The translations under genes and the position numbers were made by a program. This document shows positions 7,648 to 16,372 of a DNA stretch of 64,000 nt, piece by piece (positions within the stretch are counted from its first letter, which is position 1; each line of letters opens with the position of its first letter). The DNA is from Hyphomicrobiales bacterium (lineage in GTDB: Bacteria; Pseudomonadota; Alphaproteobacteria; Rhizobiales; Rhizobiaceae). The stretch covers positions 147,405-211,404 of the forward strand of contig UICE01000005.1 in NCBI GenBank assembly GCA_900471815.1, written 5' to 3'. Under the pieces are notes generated by a model. That model did no database searches, had not been told where the DNA came from, and worked only from the letters and a program-made list of their open reading frames with translations.

Positions 7648-8492
7648 CCTTTAACGCCGCCACTTGTGAGGCCCGAAATTAGAGCACGCTGCATGAACAG
7701 ACCGATCAACAGCGGGGGGAGGGCAGCCAGTACGCCCGCAGTTGCAATCAAACCGTAATCCGACACGCGACCGCCAGCCAGATCGGCAATAGCCACGGTC
7801 AATGTCTTGGCGCGCTGATCAGAGGTGAAAAGCAACGCATAAAAGAACTCATCCCACGCAAGCAGAAACGCAAACAGAGCGGCAGTGGCCATAACCGGTG
7901 CCGCCAGGGGCAGAGTAATGAGGCGTAATATCTGATCCAGCCGCGCTCCATCCATAACCGCTGCGCTTTCGATTTCTCGCGGGATAGAGTCAAAACCTGA
8001 TTTTAACAGCCATGTGGTGAAAGGTGCCAGGATCGTCAGATAGACGAGGGCGAGTCCGAAGACATTGTTGAGTAAGCCCCACCAGGCAAGAGCCATGTAA
8101 AGCGGAACTGCAAGAGCAACCGGCGGAAGCATGTAGGTGGCAATGACCGCATAAAGGGACCAGCCAACCGCAGGTGTTCGCGAGACTGCCCATGCCGCCG
8201 GAACGGCAATGGCTAGCGCTGCTATAGTCGCCATGCCTGCAACCTTGAGGCTGTTGAAAAGAGAGGCGACAAATGCTTCACCCGCACTGTTTGCAACAGA
8301 AGAAAGCAGCACACCATATCGCGAAAGATCGACAGTATCAGGCCACCAATGCAATGGTTTTGCGAGCAGGTCAGGTGTTGAGGAAATGCTCATAACAAAC
8401 AACCAGGCAACTGGCGCAAGAATGACGATAGCCAAAACCAGTGCCGCGATATGAACGAAAATGGTCAGGGTGAGGCTTTGACGCTCCATCAT
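7644..8492 (-). CDS. Sugar ABC transporter permease (MalG-like)
   Basis: A 282-residue inner-membrane permease of the MalG/carbohydrate-uptake 1 class with six hydrophobic segments, the first at about 9-32. The EAA loop that docks on the ATPase is visible as EIESAAVMDGARLDQILRLI (about 178-197). The end LISGLTSGGVKG is the usual C terminus of this subfamily. It overlaps the upstream permease by four bases and the downstream SIS gene by four bases, so the operon is tightly coupled. Confidence 0.93.
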   Translation of the reverse strand: MMERQSLTLTIFVHIAALVLAIVILAPVAWLFVMSISSTPDLLAKPLHWWPDTVDLSRYGVLLSSVANSAGEAFVASLFNSLKVAGMATIAALAIAVPAAWAVSRTPAVGWSLYAVIATYMLPPVALAVPLYMALAWWGLLNNVFGLALVYLTILAPFTTWLLKSGFDSIPREIESAAVMDGARLDQILRLITLPLAAPVMATAALFAFLLAWDEFFYALLFTSDQRAKTLTVAIADLAGGRVSDYGLIATAGVLAALPPLLIGLFMQRALISGLTSGGVKG

Positions 8493-9370
8493 GACGCTCC
8501 TGCAGTTTTGCGTATAAGTGCGGCATATGCGACGGCAAGCACCGTTACCAGTAAGGTCACGATCAGCGCCAGCGACGCACCTGATCCGGCCCGCTGGAAA
8601 GAGAACGCCTCCTGATAGACAAGTATAGACAGGGTACGCGTGCTATTTGCAGGACCGCCACGGGTCATGACCCAGATAATATCAAAAACCTTGAAAGCTT
8701 CGATGGTCCGCAACACCAATGCAACCATAAGTGGGCCGGCCAGATAGGGCAGGGTGACAAATCTGAAACGTGACCAGACACCTGCACCGTCCACCATAGA
8801 AGCGGCGGTAATATCTCTAGGTACCGCTTGCAAAGCGGCAAGAGCAATAAGTGCGACCAGCGGGAAGTTTTTCCAGCAATCGGCAAGAATCAGCGATGCC
8901 AGTGCTGTCCCGGGTTCGCCGAGCCATGAGCGATAGGAATCAAGCATCCCTATTTGCACGAGGAGTGCATTCAGTGCTCCATATTCGGGGTTGTATATCA
9001 GGCGCCACAAGGTGGCGTTGACGACAGTTGGCAAGGCCCAGGGTAAAATCATCAGTGCACGCAAGACTGAGCGGCCGTAGAAACGTTGATTGAGAAGCAA
9101 TGCCGCCAAGACCCCGATCACCATCTCTGCGGAGACGGAAAGAACCGCAAACCAAAAAGTTGTCAGGAGTGAACGCTGGAAATTTGAACCAGAAAGGACC
9201 TTCACATAATTGTCCAGCCCAACAAAACTGCCCTGGGTTCCTACCAGCTTTGCATCGGTAAAGGAGAGCCGGATCGTATCGATCAGGGGCCAGCCAATAA
9301 CCGCTATCATGACGACAAGCAGCGGCAGCATAAGCAGCCATGCCCGGGTCGTAATCCAATTGTTCGTCAT
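8489..9370 (-). CDS. Sugar ABC transporter permease (MalF-like, UgpA type)
   Basis: A 293-residue permease with six predicted membrane helices, the first at about residues 10-30 (WLLMLPLLVVMIAVIGWPLI). The family segment IRLSFTDAKLVG follows and the EAA loop is DITAASMVDGAGVWSRFRFV. It pairs with the MalG-like permease that it overlaps. It is separated from the binding-protein gene by 80 bases that hold a small GC hairpin. Confidence 0.93.
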   Translation of the reverse strand: MTNNWITTRAWLLMLPLLVVMIAVIGWPLIDTIRLSFTDAKLVGTQGSFVGLDNYVKVLSGSNFQRSLLTTFWFAVLSVSAEMVIGVLAALLLNQRFYGRSVLRALMILPWALPTVVNATLWRLIYNPEYGALNALLVQIGMLDSYRSWLGEPGTALASLILADCWKNFPLVALIALAALQAVPRDITAASMVDGAGVWSRFRFVTLPYLAGPLMVALVLRTIEAFKVFDIIWVMTRGGPANSTRTLSILVYQEAFSFQRAGSGASLALIVTLLVTVLAVAYAALIRKTAGAS

Positions 9371-9416
9371 GAAATATTGCCCGTCACATCATCAATATTA
9401 TAATGAATGAGGGAAC

Positions 9417-9438
9417 GGCGGCAGACAACGCGGCCGCC
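9417..9438 (-). promoter_or_regulatory. Intercistronic hairpin after the sugar-binding protein gene
   Basis: GGCGGC at 9417-9422 pairs with GCCGCC at 9433-9438 across a ten-base loop, between the binding-protein stop (9451) and the permease start (9370). It is the weakest of five such hairpins in this window. Such structures often protect the upstream message and lower permease output. Confidence 0.35.
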
Positions 9439-9450
9439 TTTCCAATCAAA

Positions 9451-10689
9451 TCATAGTCCGCTGTTTTCAGCCGCCGTTTTCAGCGCTGCTTCCGGCGCTT
9501 CTTGGCCCAACAGTGATTCTTGAACTGCTTGCTGCAATGCCGTCGACAGTTCCTGATATTTTGGTGTGGTCGGGCGCGGATACATGGCAGCCAAACCGGC
9601 CTTGGCGGCCGCGATCAGTTCTTCCTGACCTTTCGAAACAGCCGGGTCGTCATAAGACGATGCCCAAATTGGCAAGCTGAGCTTGGCATATTGGTTTTGC
9701 GTCGCCTGGGAAGTCATGAACGTAATGTACTTCCACGCCTCATTAGGCTGTTTGCTGGTCGAGGTAATCCCGAGACCCATCGAGCCGTTAACTGCCGAGA
9801 CCGTGCTTTTTCCTTCTACGCCGGGAGCTGGAACGACTCCCACCTTGCCTGCAACTTTGCTGTCCTTTGGATTGTTGGCCATGTTGTACATATAAGTCCA
9901 GTTCAAGGCGAAGGCAGCTTCGCCATTCTGGAACACGCGCCGGACATCTTCTTCGAGAAATTCCTTCGAGTTGGGGTTTGTCAGGCCTGACTTGTAGCTT
10001 TCGACCATGTAGTTCAGCGCATCAAGGCCGCCACCTGTCTGGAATACCGGTTTGCCATCCTTGATAAAACTGCCGCCATAGGCGCTGACCAGCGTCGTGT
10101 AATCACAAATCGCCGCCTCGGCCTGAGACCAACTCCAGGCTATCGGCGTTGAGAGTAGACCCTTATCCTTGATGATCTTGGCCTGCTCGGAAAGCTCGGC
10201 CCAAGTCTTGGGCGGGTTCGCGATACCGGCTTTTTGTAGAATTTCCTTGTTGTAGAACAGATATTTGGTGTCGAGTATCCATGGCAGACCATAGCGCTTG
10301 CCTTCATATTCGACAGTCGTCCATGCACCGGGAAGAACGCCTGATTTCATCTCGGGAGTGATCTTGTCCGACACATCGAGCAATACTTTGTTCGTTGCAT
10401 ATTCCGCAGGCCAGATAACGTCGAACAATACAACGTCATAGCCGCCACCCGATCCCTGTGCGAGGACAGTCTTGTCATGCAAGCCCTCGTATGGAACGAA
10501 TTCAAGATTGACCGATATATCCGGATTCGCCTTTGTGAAAGACTCTGTCATGGCGCGCACATCAGCTTCGCTGTAAGCGGCCTGTGCCATGAACAAGGCA
10601 TTGATCTTGGTTTGAGCGTGAGCGGGTGCGGACAGCGCCGCCGCCAGCAGCGTTGCGCCTAAAAGCGCGGTCGTGACGGATTTCAACAT
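9451..10689 (-). CDS. Sugar ABC transporter periplasmic binding protein (family 1)
   Basis: A 412-residue solute-binding protein of the MalE/UgpB-like cluster. The signal peptide runs MLKSVTTALLGATLLAAALSAPAHA with cleavage after AHA (residue 25). The mature part begins TKINALFMAQAAYSEADVRA and contains the typical family stretches SYDVVLFDVIWPAEY and WKYITFMTS. I start at 10689 because AACAGGAGGTAAG precedes it exactly as a ribosome site; the longer frame to 10779 would add 30 residues ahead of the signal peptide. First gene of the six-gene sugar operon. Ligand not known; the operon enzymes suggest a sugar with a free or substituted ketose end. Confidence 0.93.
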   Translation of the reverse strand: MLKSVTTALLGATLLAAALSAPAHAQTKINALFMAQAAYSEADVRAMTESFTKANPDISVNLEFVPYEGLHDKTVLAQGSGGGYDVVLFDVIWPAEYATNKVLLDVSDKITPEMKSGVLPGAWTTVEYEGKRYGLPWILDTKYLFYNKEILQKAGIANPPKTWAELSEQAKIIKDKGLLSTPIAWSWSQAEAAICDYTTLVSAYGGSFIKDGKPVFQTGGGLDALNYMVESYKSGLTNPNSKEFLEEDVRRVFQNGEAAFALNWTYMYNMANNPKDSKVAGKVGVVPAPGVEGKSTVSAVNGSMGLGITSTSKQPNEAWKYITFMTSQATQNQYAKLSLPIWASSYDDPAVSKGQEELIAAAKAGLAAMYPRPTTPKYQELSTALQQAVQESLLGQEAPEAALKTAAENSGL

Positions 10690-10815
10690 TCTTACCTCCT
10701 GTTTAGCTCTGGCAGTTCTGAACGCTGACCGGTATGGACAGTGCTCGGTGATCGCTACAGATCGAGAGCTTTTGCTCACGTTCCCCTGGAGACGATTTTT
10801 CGGCGACTCTTTCGG

Positions 10816-10852
10816 TCGACTATTAAATCAATTCTCTTGACTTATTAGTCGA
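10816..10852. promoter_or_regulatory. Divergent promoter/operator between sugar operon and ROK gene
   Basis: TCGACTATTAA at 10816-10826 and TTATTAGTCGA at 10842-10852 are an inverted repeat with 10 of 11 bases matching and a 15-base spacer. A TTGACT hexamer at 10837-10842 lies inside. The position between two divergent starts (10689 and 10886) fits an operator for the ROK regulator controlling both sides. Which hexamer pairs as -10 is not clear. Confidence 0.5.
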
Positions 10853-10885
10853 TCAATATTCTGCTGCTGTCAAGAGGGCTTGGAC

Positions 10886-12100
10886 ATGGACGACAGACCA
10901 ACGATAAGAGCCAAAAGCGGCACCAATCTTGGTGGAGCAAGCGCGCATAATCGACGTATCATGATTGATGCGCTACGGATTAACGGAGCCTTGTCTCGTG
11001 CCGACTTGGCGAGGGCGACCGGGCTGACACCCCAGACAGTGTCCAACATTATCGAAGAGCTTGCCGGTGAGGGTCTGGTACGCTCGCAAGCCAGTATCCG
11101 AAAGGGCAGAGGGCAGCCGGCAACACCCTATCAACTGGTACCCGAAGGAGCCTTTGCAATCGGCCTCCAGATTGACCGACATGTAACGCGCACTGTTATC
11201 GTCAACCTGGTTGGTGATGTGCTGGTTCAAATCGAGGCAATGCTCCCGTCAGGGGGACCGGAGGTAGGCGTCGTCGTAGTGCTTGATCTTGTAGCACGGG
11301 CAAGAACAATGTTAGCCGAACAGGTTTCCGGCGGTGAAGATCGCCTTGTCGGGCTTGGGATTGCCATGCCCGGACCTTTTGGCATTAACACGCTCTATGA
11401 CGATCCATGGATGATGACCGCCTGGCAGAATTTTCCACTTGTAGAACGTATCGCCGAAGGTACGGGGCTTGAGGTTGCGTTACAAAATGACGCTTCGGCG
11501 GCGGCGACAGCGGAGCGGTTACTCGGCGCAGCACATGGACTTGACCATGCCATCTGCATTTATTTCGGTTATGGCTTGGGTACGGGTCTCATTCTCAACG
11601 GCGAGCTTTACGGAGGCGCCCATTCCAACGCCGGAGAGATCGGCATGATGCTGACCTTGGTGCCGGGAGATGGTGCCGATGTCGAGCCACTGGAGCACTA
11701 TGCTTCGATGGCGGCATTGTGCAAATTACTGGAACTTGATCCATCTGCGCCTGATCTGTTTGCAATGGTGACCGACGCAGTGCAGCAGGGCGGGTCAAAA
11801 CTTGAAAAATGGATGGATGACGTAGCGGAACGGTTGCGGCGCGCGGTCCAGATACTCGAACTGGTTTTCGATCCGCAAACAGTTATCCTGTGCGGTGGCG
11901 CTCCCCGAATTCTGATCGACCGGCTTGTTGAAAAAATCGAGCCCTTACTACCATCCATTGCTGATCGGACAAACCGCCATCCGCAGCCGCGACTGCAAGC
12001 TGGACTTGCCGATCCTTGGTCTGCTGCAATAGGTGCCGCAGCTGAACCCATTGCACGCGCTTTCGACCCGCGTTTTTCCGCCATTCTCAAGAATGCTTGA
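10886..12100 (+). CDS. ROK-family transcriptional regulator (NagC/XylR type)
   Basis: A 404-residue regulator: an N-terminal winged helix (about 20-75, NGALSRADLARATGLTPQTVSNIIEELAGEGLV) followed by an actin-fold ROK domain with GLGIAMPGPFG and a sugar/nucleotide region GYGLGTGLILNGELYGGAHSNAGEIG. The zinc motif that normally follows AGEIGH (CxCGxxGC) is missing: the segment reads MMLTLVPGDGADVEPLEHYA, without cysteines, and the zinc histidine is Met. So it keeps the sugar-sensing fold but has lost the structural zinc, which occurs in some ROK regulators. I start at ATG 10886 with AGAGGG seven bases ahead, not the TTG at 10880. It probably represses the divergent sugar operon until the sugar or its phosphate binds. 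Confidence 0.9.
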   Translation: MDDRPTIRAKSGTNLGGASAHNRRIMIDALRINGALSRADLARATGLTPQTVSNIIEELAGEGLVRSQASIRKGRGQPATPYQLVPEGAFAIGLQIDRHVTRTVIVNLVGDVLVQIEAMLPSGGPEVGVVVVLDLVARARTMLAEQVSGGEDRLVGLGIAMPGPFGINTLYDDPWMMTAWQNFPLVERIAEGTGLEVALQNDASAAATAERLLGAAHGLDHAICIYFGYGLGTGLILNGELYGGAHSNAGEIGMMLTLVPGDGADVEPLEHYASMAALCKLLELDPSAPDLFAMVTDAVQQGGSKLEKWMDDVAERLRRAVQILELVFDPQTVILCGGAPRILIDRLVEKIEPLLPSIADRTNRHPQPRLQAGLADPWSAAIGAAAEPIARAFDPRFSAILKNA

Positions 12101-12335
12101 GCTGGGAAACAGTATAAAAGTCTGATTGCCCCGAGCGAGCGGTAATTTCTTTGCTTTAAAAGAAGTGAGAAAATGGCGACGGTGCTTCAAGCCACTCCTT
12201 TTGATCATTTCCCGGAATTGCTTGTCTTGCCAAAATCCTGATGCTAACTTTTCTCAAAATCAGAAAACAAATGCACAGCCGGTTGGTATCTCCAGCGTTC
12301 GAAAAAGTTGTGCAATCCATAGCGGAGGAAGCAAT
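12101..12335. other. Intergenic region, nothing distinct
   Basis: 235 bases between the ROK stop and the NMT1-type binding protein. No gene, hairpin with T run or clear dyad was found. It presumably contains the promoter of the downstream transporter. Confidence 0.5.
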
Positions 12336-13355
12336 ATGGAACGCCGTCAATTTCTTGCTGGTGCAGCAGCATTGTCCTTGTTTGGTGCTTCAAACTCAAA
12401 GTCAGGGGCTCAAACGACAGGGGCACTAGAAAAAACCAGCATTACCCTAGGCGTTGGTGGCAAGCCTCTGCTCTATTATCTACCGTTGACGATTGCCGAA
12501 CGCCGGGGTTTTTTCAAGGAAGAAGGACTAGACGTTGCCGTCAATGATTTCGGTGGCGGCGCAAAATCTTTGCAGGCCCTGATCGGTGGATCAGTCGATG
12601 TCGTAACCGGCGCTTATGAGCATACGATCCGGATGCAGGCAAAGGGTCAGGACGTACGGGCTCTGTGCGAGCTTGGTCGATTCCCGGCCATTGTTATCGC
12701 TGTGCGCAAGGAACTTGCTGACAAAATCAAATCGCCAGCTGATTTTACCGGATTGAAGATCGGCGTGACAGCACCTGGCTCGTCAACGGCGCTGACAGCG
12801 CAATATGCGATGGTCAAAGCCGGACTCAAAGCCAATGCGGCGCCTTTGATTGGTATTGGCGGTGGTGCCAGCGCTGTGGCTGCCATCAAGCAGGGACAGG
12901 TTGATGTAATTTCACATCTTGACCCCGTAATTGCCAAGCTTGAAGCAGATGGCGACATCACCGTCATTATCGATACCCGCACAGAGGAGGGAACAAAGGC
13001 ACTGTTTGGCGGATCAAATCCGGCGGCAGTGCTCTATGTCAAGAAAGAGTTTGCCGACGCAAATCCCAACACTTCAAAAGCCTTGGTCAATGCCTTCGTC
13101 AAATCGTTGAAATGGTTGCATGGTGCTTCGCCAGAAGAAATAGCAGACAGCGTTCCAGCGGAATATCAATTGGGTGATAAATCGCTTTATTTGAAAGCAG
13201 TAGCCAATTCATTGCCCACCTATTCGCTTAACGGCGTCCTGACAATGGAGGGCATGCAGTCGGTTCTCAATACACTAAAAATCCTCGATCCCGAATTTGC
13301 AAAAGCCGATATCGATCTTGCTGCAACGTTTGATGACCGGTTCATCAAGGGATAG
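12336..13355 (+). CDS. NMT1/SsuA/TauA-type ABC substrate-binding protein
   Basis: A 339-residue periplasmic binding protein of the nitrate/sulfonate/taurine/thiamine-precursor group. It opens MERRQFLAGAAALSLFGAS, a signal with twin arginines followed by Q-F-L, so Tat export is possible. The mature part has ITLGVGGKPLLYYLPLTIAE and RRGFFKEEGLDVAVNDFGGG, the classical NMT1 opening, then SLQALIGGSVDVVTGAYEH. The ATG at 12336 has GGAGG at 12324-12328; the frame upstream to 12126 is not protein-like. It heads a three-gene transporter with an ATPase and permease. The substrate cannot be assigned: no desulfonase, thiamine or nitrate gene lies next to it. Confidence 0.88.
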   Translation: MERRQFLAGAAALSLFGASNSKSGAQTTGALEKTSITLGVGGKPLLYYLPLTIAERRGFFKEEGLDVAVNDFGGGAKSLQALIGGSVDVVTGAYEHTIRMQAKGQDVRALCELGRFPAIVIAVRKELADKIKSPADFTGLKIGVTAPGSSTALTAQYAMVKAGLKANAAPLIGIGGGASAVAAIKQGQVDVISHLDPVIAKLEADGDITVIIDTRTEEGTKALFGGSNPAAVLYVKKEFADANPNTSKALVNAFVKSLKWLHGASPEEIADSVPAEYQLGDKSLYLKAVANSLPTYSLNGVLTMEGMQSVLNTLKILDPEFAKADIDLAATFDDRFIKG

Positions 13356-13364
13356 GCAGCATCA

Positions 13365-14195
13365 ATGACAGTACCCCTATCCGAGGTGGGCACCCGTGCA
13401 GACGCCGTCGAGTTGCAAGGCATTACCATCGCTTTTCCGGTTGCCCATGAAAAGACATATGAGGCCGTTGGCGAAACAAATTTGAGTGTTCGTGATCGTG
13501 AGTTCGTTGCAATTGTTGGACCAACGGGCTGCGGAAAGTCCACCCTTTTAAATGCGACCGCTGGTTTGCTCAAACCAGCACGGGGCCAGATCAAAATCTT
13601 CGGCAAGACACATACCGGGATCAATGGCCATGCCGGATATCTCTTTCAGCAAGATTCGCTCATGCCGTGGAAGACATCGCTTGATAATGTTGCGATAGGG
13701 CTGGAAGTAGCCGGAACTCCGCGTCGTGAAGCGCTTGAGCGCGCTCGCACATGGCTGGGGAAAGTCGGACTTTCCGCCTTCTGCGACCGTTATCCGCACA
13801 TGCTTTCCGGCGGTCAGCGCAAACGTGTGGGATTGGCACAGGTCCTTATCCGCGACCCAAAGATCATATTAATGGACGAGCCTTTTGGGCCGTTGGATGC
13901 ACAGACCCGCCTTATTATGGGTGATCTGCTGCTTGATTTGTGGACAGCAGATCGCAAGGCAGTCATGTTTGTTACGCACGATCTTGATGAGGCAATCGGA
14001 CTTGCTGACCGGGTGGTCATTATGTCTGCTGGACCGTCGTCGCGCATTATTGGCGATTACACAATTCCACTAACCAGACCACGCAATATGGCTGACATCA
14101 AATCCGAGCCGCAATTCCATGAAGTGCACCGGGAAATCTGGAATGCGTTAAAGGAAGAAGTGCTCAAAGGTTATCGGCAGGCGGAAAAAGCATGA
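13365..14195 (+). CDS. ABC transporter ATPase (SsuB/TauB type)
   Basis: A 276-residue ATPase. Walker A GPTGCGKST lies near residue 50, the Q loop reads YLFQQDSLMPWKT (the W after the MP is typical of the SsuB/TauB group), signature LSGGQRKRVGLAQ and Walker B IILMDEPFGPLD follow, then the switch histidine in VTHDLDEA. An N-terminal extension of about 15 residues precedes the first strand. It starts nine bases after the binding-protein gene and its stop overlaps the permease start. Confidence 0.92.
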   Translation: MTVPLSEVGTRADAVELQGITIAFPVAHEKTYEAVGETNLSVRDREFVAIVGPTGCGKSTLLNATAGLLKPARGQIKIFGKTHTGINGHAGYLFQQDSLMPWKTSLDNVAIGLEVAGTPRREALERARTWLGKVGLSAFCDRYPHMLSGGQRKRVGLAQVLIRDPKIILMDEPFGPLDAQTRLIMGDLLLDLWTADRKAVMFVTHDLDEAIGLADRVVIMSAGPSSRIIGDYTIPLTRPRNMADIKSEPQFHEVHREIWNALKEEVLKGYRQAEKA

Positions 14196-14980
14196 TGAAT
14201 CGGGGACTTTTACTTCTCCTGCAAATTTTAGTGGCTGTCGTCGTTCTGGTAGCCTGGCACGTTGCCTCAACCACAACCCTTATCGGTGATCCTAAAACAA
14301 TCAGTTTTTTCTTCGCCGAGCCATTGGCCGTTGGCAACCGCATTATCGACTGGTTTGCCGATGGTTCGATTTGGTATCATCTCGGCATAACACTCACTGA
14401 GGCCGCACTTGCCTTCATCATCGGTTCGCTCGGGGGCGTGATTGTCGGGTTCTGGTTTGCGCGCAAACCACTCCTTGCTGCCGTTTTCGATCCTTATGTG
14501 AAAGCAGCCAATGCTTTGCCGCGCGTTGTTCTTGCACCAATATTTGCATTGTGGCTCGGGCTTGGCATCTGGTCGAAAGTGGCCTTGGGCGTTACTCTGG
14601 TTTTTTTCATTGTGTTCTTCAACGTCTATCAAGGTGTCAAGGAAGTAAGCCCTGCTGTGCTATCCAATGCGCGCATGCTTGGCATGAACGGAAGACAGTT
14701 GCTGCGCCATGTCTATATGCCGTCCGCGTTGTCCTGGATGTTCTCATCTTTGCATACGTCGGTAGGTTTTGCGGTAGTGGGAGCAGTGGTCGGTGAATAT
14801 CTGGGCTCAGCAGCGGGCCTGGGATATCTTATTCACGAGGCTGAAAGCGTCTTCGATGTCACCGGCGTTTTTGCAGGAATGTTTGTTTTGACTTTTTTCG
14901 TTATTCTTGTCGACTGGCTGGTGACACTTGTTGAAAACCGTCTGCTTGTCTGGAGGCCAAAGAGCGCTGCTTCCTTCTGA
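14192..14980 (+). CDS. ABC transporter permease (SsuC/TauC type)
   Basis: A 262-residue permease with about six hydrophobic segments. The BPD_transp_1 loop that meets the ATPase is ARMLGMNGRQLLRHVYMPSALSWMF, seen at about 165-190 (key residues G, R, Y, P). ANALPRVVLAPIFALWLGLG is the strong family stretch. It overlaps the ATPase by four bases and is directly abutted by the stop of the convergent PAS-LuxR gene at 14981, with no spacer, so no terminator fits between them. Confidence 0.92.
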   Translation: MMNRGLLLLLQILVAVVVLVAWHVASTTTLIGDPKTISFFFAEPLAVGNRIIDWFADGSIWYHLGITLTEAALAFIIGSLGGVIVGFWFARKPLLAAVFDPYVKAANALPRVVLAPIFALWLGLGIWSKVALGVTLVFFIVFFNVYQGVKEVSPAVLSNARMLGMNGRQLLRHVYMPSALSWMFSSLHTSVGFAVVGAVVGEYLGSAAGLGYLIHEAESVFDVTGVFAGMFVLTFFVILVDWLVTLVENRLLVWRPKSAASF

Positions 14981-15568
14981 TCAACGCAGACTTGAAAACC
15001 ACGCAATAAGTTCCGCGCTATTGTGCAAAGAATGGGCCCGCATAAGGCGTGCCCTGTGCGCTTCGACAGTGCGTTTCGACAAGCCTATTTCCGCCGCAAT
15101 CTGGGCATTGGTCTTGCCTTGGGACACCAGGGTCAGAACTTGTTTCTGTCGATCGGAGATGAGGCTCATATTTCCTGTCACGGCCCGGTTTGTCGGCTCG
15201 AAACAATAAAGTGCCTCTGCAAACGGATCGGCGTTATTGCGGCTGCGACCGCGCACCCGGCACCAGAAGCTGGTTCCGTCCCTGCGCCTCATCAAACGTT
15301 CATCGTAATAGACCTTACCGCCTCCAAGATTGCTTCTCCACATCTCGCCGGTGCGAACGAAATCTCTGATCTTGGGATAGAGCCGGCTGAAACTCTGATT
15401 GATCAACTCCAGCCGCTCATAGCCAAAGGTTTCAGCAAATTCGGAATTGCAATCCCTTATGATACGGTGCGTTGCATAGACCATCGGCACTGGCAGGTCC
15501 GTCAACTGAAAGCGTTTTTCGCTCGCAGAATTCACAATGTCTGAACTGGAAAGCTCCGGTACTGTCAT
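14981..15568 (-). CDS. PAS-LuxR transcriptional regulator
   Basis: A 195-residue regulator. The N-terminal two thirds (about 20-125) form a PAS domain: VYATHRIIRDCNSEFAETFGY and RRRDGTSFWCRVRGR. The C-terminal part (about 135-195) is a LuxR/GerE helix-turn-helix: ISDRQKQVLTLVSQGKTNAQ followed by IAAEIGLSKRTVEAHRARLM. No receiver domain is present, so it is not a classical response regulator; the PAS pocket probably senses a small molecule. It converges on the transporter and diverges from the CoA-transferase operon, so it may regulate either one; the divergent arrangement (15568 against 15649) favours the CoA-transferase. Confidence 0.87.
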   Translation of the reverse strand: MTVPELSSSDIVNSASEKRFQLTDLPVPMVYATHRIIRDCNSEFAETFGYERLELINQSFSRLYPKIRDFVRTGEMWRSNLGGGKVYYDERLMRRRDGTSFWCRVRGRSRNNADPFAEALYCFEPTNRAVTGNMSLISDRQKQVLTLVSQGKTNAQIAAEIGLSKRTVEAHRARLMRAHSLHNSAELIAWFSSLR

Positions 15569-15634
15569 GCAGTATTAATACGACTATCTGTGGCACCGGC
15601 ACAAGCTTTACCGTTGATAAGGAGGACGAAAGAA

Positions 15635-15652
15635 ATGGGAGACTATTCTTGA
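15635..15652 (+). promoter_or_regulatory. Five-codon upstream ORF coupled to the CoA-transferase start
   Basis: An ATG at 15635 with AAGGAGG at 15618-15624 at ideal distance opens a frame encoding MGDYS and stops at TGA 15650-15652. The stop overlaps the probable TTG start (15649-15651) of the CoA-transferase subunit A, which itself has no ribosome site at proper distance. The layout indicates termination-reinitiation. A sequencing indel or true frameshift joining ATG to the gene is the alternative. Confidence 0.5.
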
Positions 15653-16371
15653 AAAAAGTTCAATCAAGCGTGGCCGACGCACTGGAAGGTGTTCTGTTCG
15701 ACGGCATGACGATCATGGCCGGTGGATTTGGCCTTTGTGGTATTCCCGAAGCGCTGATTTATGCAATCCGCGATTCCGGTGTTAGGGATCTGACCGTAAT
15801 ATCCAACAATGCCGGTGTTGACGGCATTGGTCTTGGCGTATTGCTCGAAACCAAGCAAATCCGCAAAATGATCTCGTCTTATGTTGGCGAGAACAAACTT
15901 TTTGCGCAGCAATATCTATCGGGGGAACTGGAACTGGAGTTCAATCCGCAAGGCACGCTTGCCGAGCGCATTCGGGCAGGAGGAGCCGGAATTCCAGCCT
16001 TTTTCACCAAGACCGGTGTCGGCACCATCATAGCAGAAGGCAAGGATGTGCGGGAATTCGATGGCGAGTCTTATGTCATGGAACGCGGGCTTTTCGCCGA
16101 TCTGTCCATAGTCCATGCCTATAAGGGTGATACGGAGGGTAACCTCGTTTATCGTAAAACGGCCCGCAACTTCAATCCGATCATGGCGACTGCCTCAAAG
16201 TTCACTGTGGCGGAGGTGGAACACCTAGTCGATGCAGGCATGATTGATGGTGACCATGTTCATACACCCGGTATTTTTGTGAAGCGGATTGTACACGTTC
16301 CAAATCCGACAAAGCATATTGAACAACGGACAACGCGACCGAGACTTGTCGCTGAAAACGGAGCGCACTGA
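15649..16371 (+). CDS. 3-oxoacid-type CoA-transferase subunit A
   Basis: A 240-residue alpha subunit of a family I CoA-transferase. The N terminus [19 protein letters not shown] (first codon TTG) followed by [18 protein letters not shown] is the classical start of ScoA/AtoD/PcaI proteins and fixes the start at 15649. The glycine-rich CoA loop is GGFGLCG. With subunit B it moves CoA from succinyl-CoA (or acetyl-CoA) to a 3-oxoacid such as acetoacetate or 3-oxoadipate. The sequence alone does not separate succinyl-CoA:3-ketoacid from 3-oxoadipate transferase; no protocatechuate gene and no ketone-body gene is adjacent. Translation seems to depend on a tiny upstream ORF. Confidence 0.85.
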   Translation: MKKVQSSVADALEGVLFDGMTIMAGGFGLCGIPEALIYAIRDSGVRDLTVISNNAGVDGIGLGVLLETKQIRKMISSYVGENKLFAQQYLSGELELEFNPQGTLAERIRAGGAGIPAFFTKTGVGTIIAEGKDVREFDGESYVMERGLFADLSIVHAYKGDTEGNLVYRKTARNFNPIMATASKFTVAEVEHLVDAGMIDGDHVHTPGIFVKRIVHVPNPTKHIEQRTTRPRLVAENGAH

Positions 16372-16372
16372 T

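Noticed and set aside
13220-13624. Minus-strand frame of 134 codons over the SsuB-type gene start
   Set aside because: It is a shadow of the binding protein and ATPase genes, which have clear domains and ribosome sites.
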